Origin: Nymphaea colorata | Lineage: Eukaryota; Streptophyta; Magnoliopsida; Nymphaeales; Nymphaeaceae | Assembly: GCF_008831285.2 (NCBI RefSeq) | Contig: NC_045150.1 | Coordinates: forward strand, 16,119,362-16,183,361 | Length of the DNA stretch: 64,000 nucleotides | Reading direction: 5' to 3' | In this document: piece by piece, positions 58,290 to 64,000 of the stretch | How the letters are laid out: each line of letters begins with the position of its first letter | Numbering within the stretch: the first letter of the stretch is position 1 | Position numbers and translations under genes: made by a program | The notes under the pieces: model-generated | The model's database searches: none | Told to the model about the DNA's origin: nothing | Seen by the model: the letters and a program-made list of their open reading frames with translations, nothing else

Positions 58290-59120
58290 TTTTCCAATGT
58301 GAGTGGTCGATCACAGGCTTCTCTTCCACTTCCTTTCTCAAGGTTTCTGCATGCATGTTTCCAATTTCCTTCTCAATGTTCCCGCAATTCATGACTAGTG
58401 GTGCAAGAAAAACGCGATCTTCGTTGGTGCCAAACATCATCAGTTTAAAAAAAAAAACATCAGTCACATTCTATATGTCAGAGAAGGGCATGCCAGTGAA
58501 GTTTGCACACATGAGTGAAGATGAAAATGACTCTTGCAAAGGAATGAGATGAAAAGAGCATCATTTAGGATAGAATTCATACATAGAATAGTATTTGAGA
58601 TCTTCAAGATTAGAAATCCAAGGACTTTCCCACCCTCTTCACTCTGATCTTAAATCCAATCTTTTGTCAATGCAAAAAAGTAAAATAAGGATTGTTTTAC
58701 CACATCAGCAAAAGCATGCCACATAAGGTCAACGTCAGATAATTCATAGATTTTTAATCGGAGGCTATCAAACATCCCCACAATAAAGCTTGATTGATAG
58801 TGTCTGTAATACTTTGAGAAACTAAGGCTAACTCCCTGGAGTTTCACTGACATTTGCTCATGGAAAACATGTCCACTAATAGTTCCCTTCTCGTCACTAA
58901 AGAATATGGGTCATGTATTTCCTCGTTCGGCATGCTGATTTTGATTTGGTCAGATTTCTAAGTATGCTTCTGGCTATTAAACAGTGGGCTAGGTTTTCAG
59001 AATTGGCAAGAGTGGGTTATTGACTAACCATCAGTTTTCTAAATTACTGACTTTGAGTTGAAGTTCAAGTGAGTGCATAGTATTGCAAAATTGAGATGAA
59101 ACACAAACTTCATGTTGGTG
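58290..59120. repeat. Local duplication, right copy
   Basis: Partner of 57,120-58,030, about 1.2 kb downstream in the same orientation. The spacer 58,140-58,290 (GGCCGATTAAATTAGAATTA, TTGAGCCGAAGATTTCAGAT) in turn matches 55,945-56,090. Confidence 0.75.
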
Positions 59121-59129
59121 GCATTTTCT

Positions 59130-60950
59130 ACCAAGTTACCATTTCAAGTCATTGCTAACTCTAGCAAAGACCTGTCTATTCCAGAGGATCAATGGAAGGT
59201 TTCAAGAGTGCTAATCCATATCAAGACTCTACTTCCTCAATGCAGAGAGACATACCTCCAGTCTAAGCCCGTTCTAATGCCTAGTTTTTAGGCCCTCCTC
59301 TACGTGATGGTTTTTAATTTCATAAGGTGGCATTTGATGGCTTTGGGATTATCAATATTTTAGAATTTTAATTTCAGAATATTAATTCTAGAACCCAGTG
59401 GAAAAGGAACCGTATTTCCTACTCCTAGTTCAAGTAGTGTTTGATGGAAGATGACTTTAATGCTTATGTTTGATCGACACAAGCAAAAGAATTTGCGACA
59501 GTTGAAATATTTTAATAACCAATATTTCGAAAATTTCTAAAAGGCTATGAAGCAATAATCATAAAAACTTTTTTATAGAAGAATCTGGTCGTTTTGAAAA
59601 TCTTTGAGAATTTCAGGGTCCAACTTAAGATGTTTGATACATAATTGGCAAATCCAGGGATCTGACTCGGGAATCATTCGAGTCAGGTCGGGATCATTCA
59701 TTTACTGGGCCACAGGTTAGGACCCAAGTGATACACACCAAGACTTGCTCTTGGCAGTGAATTGGCAGACCGGGTGGTTTGTTAACTTGGTTGTGAATTG
59801 TCTAAGTCTGACATGATATGAGTCTTTATGATACGGAATGAAACTACTGATAAAAAATTATTTTCACCTGGTTTTTCTTTTCTGAAACCAGTATAGAAAA
59901 TTGTTGCATAGTGAGCAAAAAATTGTTTTTTTCCACCTGCATTATATTAGTGCCTTGTGTAGGGGCATGATTTCATGATTTGCAAGTGATAGATGACGGG
60001 CTATGCATAAAAACATCGTAGACCCTTTTTTCGATCATTGGGTACCGACTACATTTGCATGTACAAACATATTACTCAATTTCTAGATCTGCATTTTGAC
60101 ATGTAGTATATATCTGTAAAGACATCGATATGGATCTAAATTAGTGTGGATATCAGTATATTCAAGAGTGTTATCTAACACCTCATGGCAAATAGTGAAA
60201 TCAAATTCAATCTCAAAGAGGACCTTATTTAGTAGCATATTAGCATAATTGGTTCCACAAGTAAACAAATATTGTAATATGTTTGGATCTAATATAAACA
60301 AGATATGGTTGTTTAAAAATATATCTAAGTATACATATTCAAATATGAATCAAAGCAATATATAAGGTGCATTTAAAGAAATAAATAGATCCAATTACTA
60401 ATGCTATATGAATATAAAGATTCAGATGAATATAAGGATTCAGGCTATAGTAGCATGGATCCAGACACAACAATATCCCTGATATCACTCATATAAATTT
60501 AAAATATAAAACATTGAAATTGAAATATTGTACAATATGATTCAACAACCATAATAAGAGTCCAATTCTTAAGCAAGGGTAGAGAAATTTTTTTTCTATT
60601 CCATTGAGATTATGCAGATTTGGATATATACTAATCTATCTCATTTATGGACAGCCATAAGTTCAGCACCTGTGATCAAATTTCAGCTGAAACATTTGGA
60701 CCAATCTTATAATTAAACCGTTGACCTAACCTCAATGGCCAAGGAAATTATTGGTTGGGCCTCGGTGAGGAAAAGCTAACGGTCGTCTCACAACATGGAA
60801 GAATAGAAACCTGTCCTACACAGGTAAGTTATGCCTTTTGAAGTATATCATCTGCGACTGCATTATCAACTTTTGAGCATCAAGGAATCCAACTTAGCTT
60901 TTGGAAGATATTTAGAGACTTATACTGGCTTATTAGATTTTATAAGGGGA
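59130..60950. other. No gene recognised
   Basis: AT-rich sequence with a partial MITE start at 59,640. Short ORFs occur (for example 60,301-60,083 minus), but none is supported by homology, repeats or splice context. Confidence 0.5.
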
Positions 60951-60976
60951 CTATATATATATATATATATATATAG
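60951..60976. repeat. (AT)n microsatellite
   Basis: Thirteen AT units inside an otherwise non-coding stretch. Confidence 0.95.
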
Positions 60977-60979
60977 AAG

Positions 60980-61590
60980 TATTCATTTCATATTAGTAAA
61001 CCATATTATAAAATGGAAAAGAACATGCTTAAATTTTGTAGTACTTTGCATTCCTGATTTCCACTTTATTTCATTAAAAATTACTAAAATATGCACAAAT
61101 TTTCTCAGCTTCAGAAGCTAGCACTTTCTCTTGATTTCAAATAAATAATTATCTTACACCACCATCAAATGTTTAGACATTATATATATACACACACATC
61201 CTTGGTGCAACAGGATGTCCATAATTTGAAATTTCATTTTGTCCTGAATACATGCCGCTACAGACTGTAGGAACTTTTAAATAACAACTTTAATAAAATT
61301 TCACTAACCAAATCTCAATGATAAAATCAAAACAGTTCAGAAACTGAACTTAACCAAGTAACAACCACTATTGGTTAAAGAAATCGTTACAACAACGAAG
61401 GAACTACAAGAAAAAAAAAACTCACTAAAGAAGGTCACCCATTGATCTTTTCATAAAAAGCTCCAACACACGCATGCACCACTGCACACTTGCACACCAA
61501 ACATACACGACAATAGGGGTCGCCGGGTGGCTCGGGTCGAAGCCCTTATTTTTATAGGCATGGACGACTGGGTGGTGGGGACTTTCCACC
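60980..61590. other. No gene recognised; array sequence resumes after this
   Basis: The piece 60,975-61,040 (TTCATTTCATATTAGTAAACC, ATGGAAAAGAACATGC) loosely resembles 38,203-38,255 of unit A, which also precedes a tail exon. Beyond that nothing was recognised. Confidence 0.4.
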
Positions 61591-61674
61591 ACATTTTATT
61601 GATTTTCTATTACTATTACTTTTGGTCTCCTACTGCACAAAAGACAATCACAGCATTCTAGAGTCGATGATGAA

Positions 61675-62070
61675 ATGCTACTACACACTTGCACTCTTAC
61701 CTGCACCACGACTGGTGGGAGGTGCCACACCCGCACTCCTACACAACTTATGACACCCATACCAGCATCATCCACACCCACACTCCTACCCACACAACTG
61801 CTAGACGGTGGTGCACTCCCACCCGTACCCACACTATCCCTAATGCTCCCAACTTGTTTGACCGCTAGACTGATGACTGCCAGACTGTGTGGCACTCCCA
61901 TTCCTACCCGCACTATTTGCATTGTAATGCGTCCAATTTGTTACACTACTACTAGACGGTGCCGCACTCCCACCCGTAATGACACTATCCGCACTGTAAT
62001 GCATCCATCTTGTTACACGACTACTAGACGGTGCTGCACTCCCCCTGGTGCCCGCACTATGCGCACTGTA
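61675..62070. repeat. About 72-78-bp tandem repeats of the g4 tail exon
   Basis: Units share TTGTTACAC.ACTACTAGACGG, GTGCCGCACTCCCAC and GCACTGTAATGC. Degenerate units reach leftward past the stop to about 61,680 (CACACTCCTACCCACACAAC near 61,779; GGTGGTGCACTCCCACCCGT near 61,806). Confidence 0.8.
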
Positions 62071-62961
62071 GCGCATTGAAGTACTTTGATGACTGCTGCT
62101 GGAACCTCCCTGCAATGGATAATACGAAATATGGAATTCCAATACTTTTGGAAGTAGAAGTGCAATTAAGGAAAACAAGCCCTAAGTTTTACACACATCA
62201 CGCCCACGGCATCGCGTTCTTATCGTAACCTCACCAGCATGCCTTACCGCTCCTCCGCTGTTAAAAAAAAAAACACTAACGAAGTATGTCAAGTGAATAA
62301 GTTGTGAGGAAACATGTGAGCAGTATGCAGAAAGTCTCGTCGATACTCATTTTTTAGGCCCATATAGTAATCCAACCCGCCTCTTGTGAAATACTCATGC
62401 TCAACCTGAATTATTTTTTGGCTTTTCAACAACCAAGCAAGGATCAAGCTAAATGCAGTTATTTGAGGTGATTTGTTTTTCTCTTTGCTGTTGCTTACAA
62501 AATTTAATTTAAATTGATGCTAACTTTTTAAGCGTGGCTAGCGTTCTCCTCGATTTAGTTCTTCACACTATATTGAGAAATCTACAATAATATTTCTGCT
62601 CTTCGTCTTCGCAGTAGGCCTATGATAAAGTGAAATATGCTCATGATATGTGCTCTGTTTAAAACCTCAGCTCTGGGTAATCAAGTGGCATTGTTAGTTC
62701 ATCTTAAACATTTCTAAGAACCCCATCCAGAGGAACCATACATGACGTAGCAAAAGCAGAAATTATTACAATTTTGAAGCAGGAGAGGCGCATTGGAAGA
62801 ATTCAGATTAATGATGCTTACGTGCCACGAGGAAGTTGAGAGAACGGCGTTTGCGTCCTCCTGTTCTGGACTGAAACATCTAATGATGTAAACCCTTCAT
62901 CAGGGACGATGTCCTCCAACCTCTCTCTATATCTTGGTCTGTTTGAATCTGAATCCACAGG
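61840..62961 (-). CDS. Array gene family, copy g4, exons 3-5, open; 5' exons beyond the window
   Basis: Exon 3 is 62,961-62,822 (PVDSDSNRPRYRERLEDIVP..., then LDVSVQNRRTQTPFSQLPRG; acceptor TTTTCGAG, donor GTAAGC). Exon 4 is 62,257-62,197 (61 nt, GGAVRHAGEVTIRTRC...; acceptor TTTTAACAG, donor GTGTGT). Exon 5 is 62,109-61,840 (GGSSSSHQSTSMRYSAHS..., 89 residues to a stop). Phases agree throughout (2+1, then 0) and there is no stop or frameshift, so of the four copies this one could still be functional. Exons 1-2 are expected near 64.4 kb by the offset to g1. The C-terminal part is Ser-rich with about three 24-residue repeats. No known domain was recognised. A secreted, nuclear or other location cannot be judged. 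Confidence 0.45.
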
Positions 62962-64000
62962 CTCGAAAACAGTAGGAAAGTTGGGCGTTTATACACATAT
63001 CAGATGGTTAATCAAACTCCATATGCAATTGCTAAATAGGGATTTACCTGCTCGTTTGGCTGCCGGGTCAGCCTAAAAACTATGCCCAAACGTGGTGCAG
63101 TGGGCAGGTAGAAAAGAATATGAGTCTATTTTCAAAACATGGATTGGTTTTGGAATTTTCAAATTTCATTTCTTTTTTTCGCTGAACTACCTAAACTATA
63201 ACTTCTGCAATGAGTGCAAAACGTTCGAATTCCAATGTATGCATGCTCTATTTGTAATTAATTTGATAGATAAAAAATGAAATTAAGCTGATTAATTTAC
63301 AAAACCAATGATCACAAGGTTTTGATATCTAAGCTAATCTTTCTTCTTCCTGTTTATGTGGCTAAGGCCTTTTTCTTCCTTTCTTGGATGACAGCTGTTT
63401 TATTTGTAGAGAAATATGATCAGATCTAAAAAATGGTCTGTAAATATCCTGAAATTCTTTCATATTACTACAACAGCTAACATATTTTCTTATAGCTGTC
63501 CTTTCCAAGTCATGACATGATTATTTTGTTTATGCTTGTTGGGTTTCTAGTTGTTTCTAATTTTTCCAAGGCCGAAAGCGGCCATTTATATGTAGCATTA
63601 ACCTAAATGTCCATTTGACAAAAGAAACAGCTTGTAATTGTTCTATGAATATGCCCTTCAATATCTCTAGACAGACTCATGGAACATTCTAATAAATGTG
63701 TTTCATGAACCTGTTAATAGAATAGTTTACAAATTGTTTTCATTGCCAAAAAGCCCGATCCTATGAGTTACATATTTTTCATGTCTAGTTTTAGCTGATT
63801 TAGATACCGAAGAATCAAGTACCCCTTTTTTGCATGGCGAATTAAGTTGACTCTTAAATTGTTTATAGCCTAAAGGTAGAGGATACAGGTGAAATCACCC
63901 AAGCAGGCTGGGGTGGAACAGGAGAAGAGTAGAGGGTTGCTGTCGAGTTTTCTTGAGTCCCGCATAATGGGATCCAAATCAGTGGCAGAGCCAGAATTTT
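61930..64000. repeat. Right-edge copy of 26,530-28,650
   Basis: Collinear from the tail exon to GTGGCAGAGCCAGAATTTT at the window end, at an offset of about 35,326 bp at the left and 35,349 bp further right. It includes exon 3, the possible SINE head and the TGTTTCATGAACCTG words (63,699) that start units A and B. Confidence 0.9.

Noticed and set aside
58055-58552. 165-residue plus ORF
   Set aside because: It spans the edge of a local duplication, is not open in the partner copy and has no recognisable motif.

Overview
This window looks like nuclear DNA of a flowering plant. The evidence is nepenthesin/CDR1-type aspartic protease remains, a NEK-kinase fragment with plant-type sequence, Ty1/copia retrotransposon remains (one with the usual plant initiator-tRNA-Met primer site), a LINE ORF1-like fragment, two hAT elements with 8-bp target duplications, and very many long (AT)n tracts. 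I cannot name the species. No long intact gene is visible. Almost everything is decayed genes, transposon remains and duplicated blocks.

Left part (1-26,420). A LINE ORF1-like fragment (minus strand) is followed by two related, broken aspartic-protease pseudogenes on the plus strand (1,225-3,207 and 11,801-12,740). A short NEK-kinase exon fragment lies near 13.4 kb. Two copia fragments sit back to back: a minus-strand GAG-pre-integrase/integrase piece (17.0-17.9 kb) and a plus-strand element with primer site, repeat-rich leader, broken gag and integrase (18.1-20.1 kb). Between them are shuffled, sometimes inverted copies of short blocks, for example 6.5-7.2 kb repeated at 24.5-25.4 kb and 8.5-9.2 kb repeated at 15.8-16.3 kb. 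A 100-N assembly gap is at 26,421-26,520.

Right part (26,521-64,000). This is a nested segmental-duplication array. The segment 28,350-41,303 (unit A) is followed head-to-tail by a second, rearranged copy 41,304-51,451 (unit B). A third, more diverged partial copy covers about 52.3-59.1 kb. The block 61.9-64.0 kb repeats 26.5-28.7 kb at an offset near 35.35 kb, so the array probably continues past the right edge. The units share an old copia insertion, small conserved ORFs and, on the minus strand, exons of an unrecognised gene family. My model has five exons: 1+2 together 138 nt in two copies, then about 140 nt, then exactly 61 nt in three copies, then a last exon coding a low-complexity repeat tail. 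Splice sites and phases agree between copies. At least three of the four copies carry frameshifts, a nonsense change or lost exons. The copy at 61.8-63.0 kb is open as far as it can be followed.

Unit A also carries a 1,045-bp non-autonomous hAT element with a perfect 8-bp target duplication. A second, 222-bp hAT-type MITE lies at 56,744-56,965. Unit B differs from A by several deletions that often end in microsatellites, and by about 1.5 kb holding a long inverted repeat around a primer-site-like motif.

All calls come from reading the sequence. No database search was possible.
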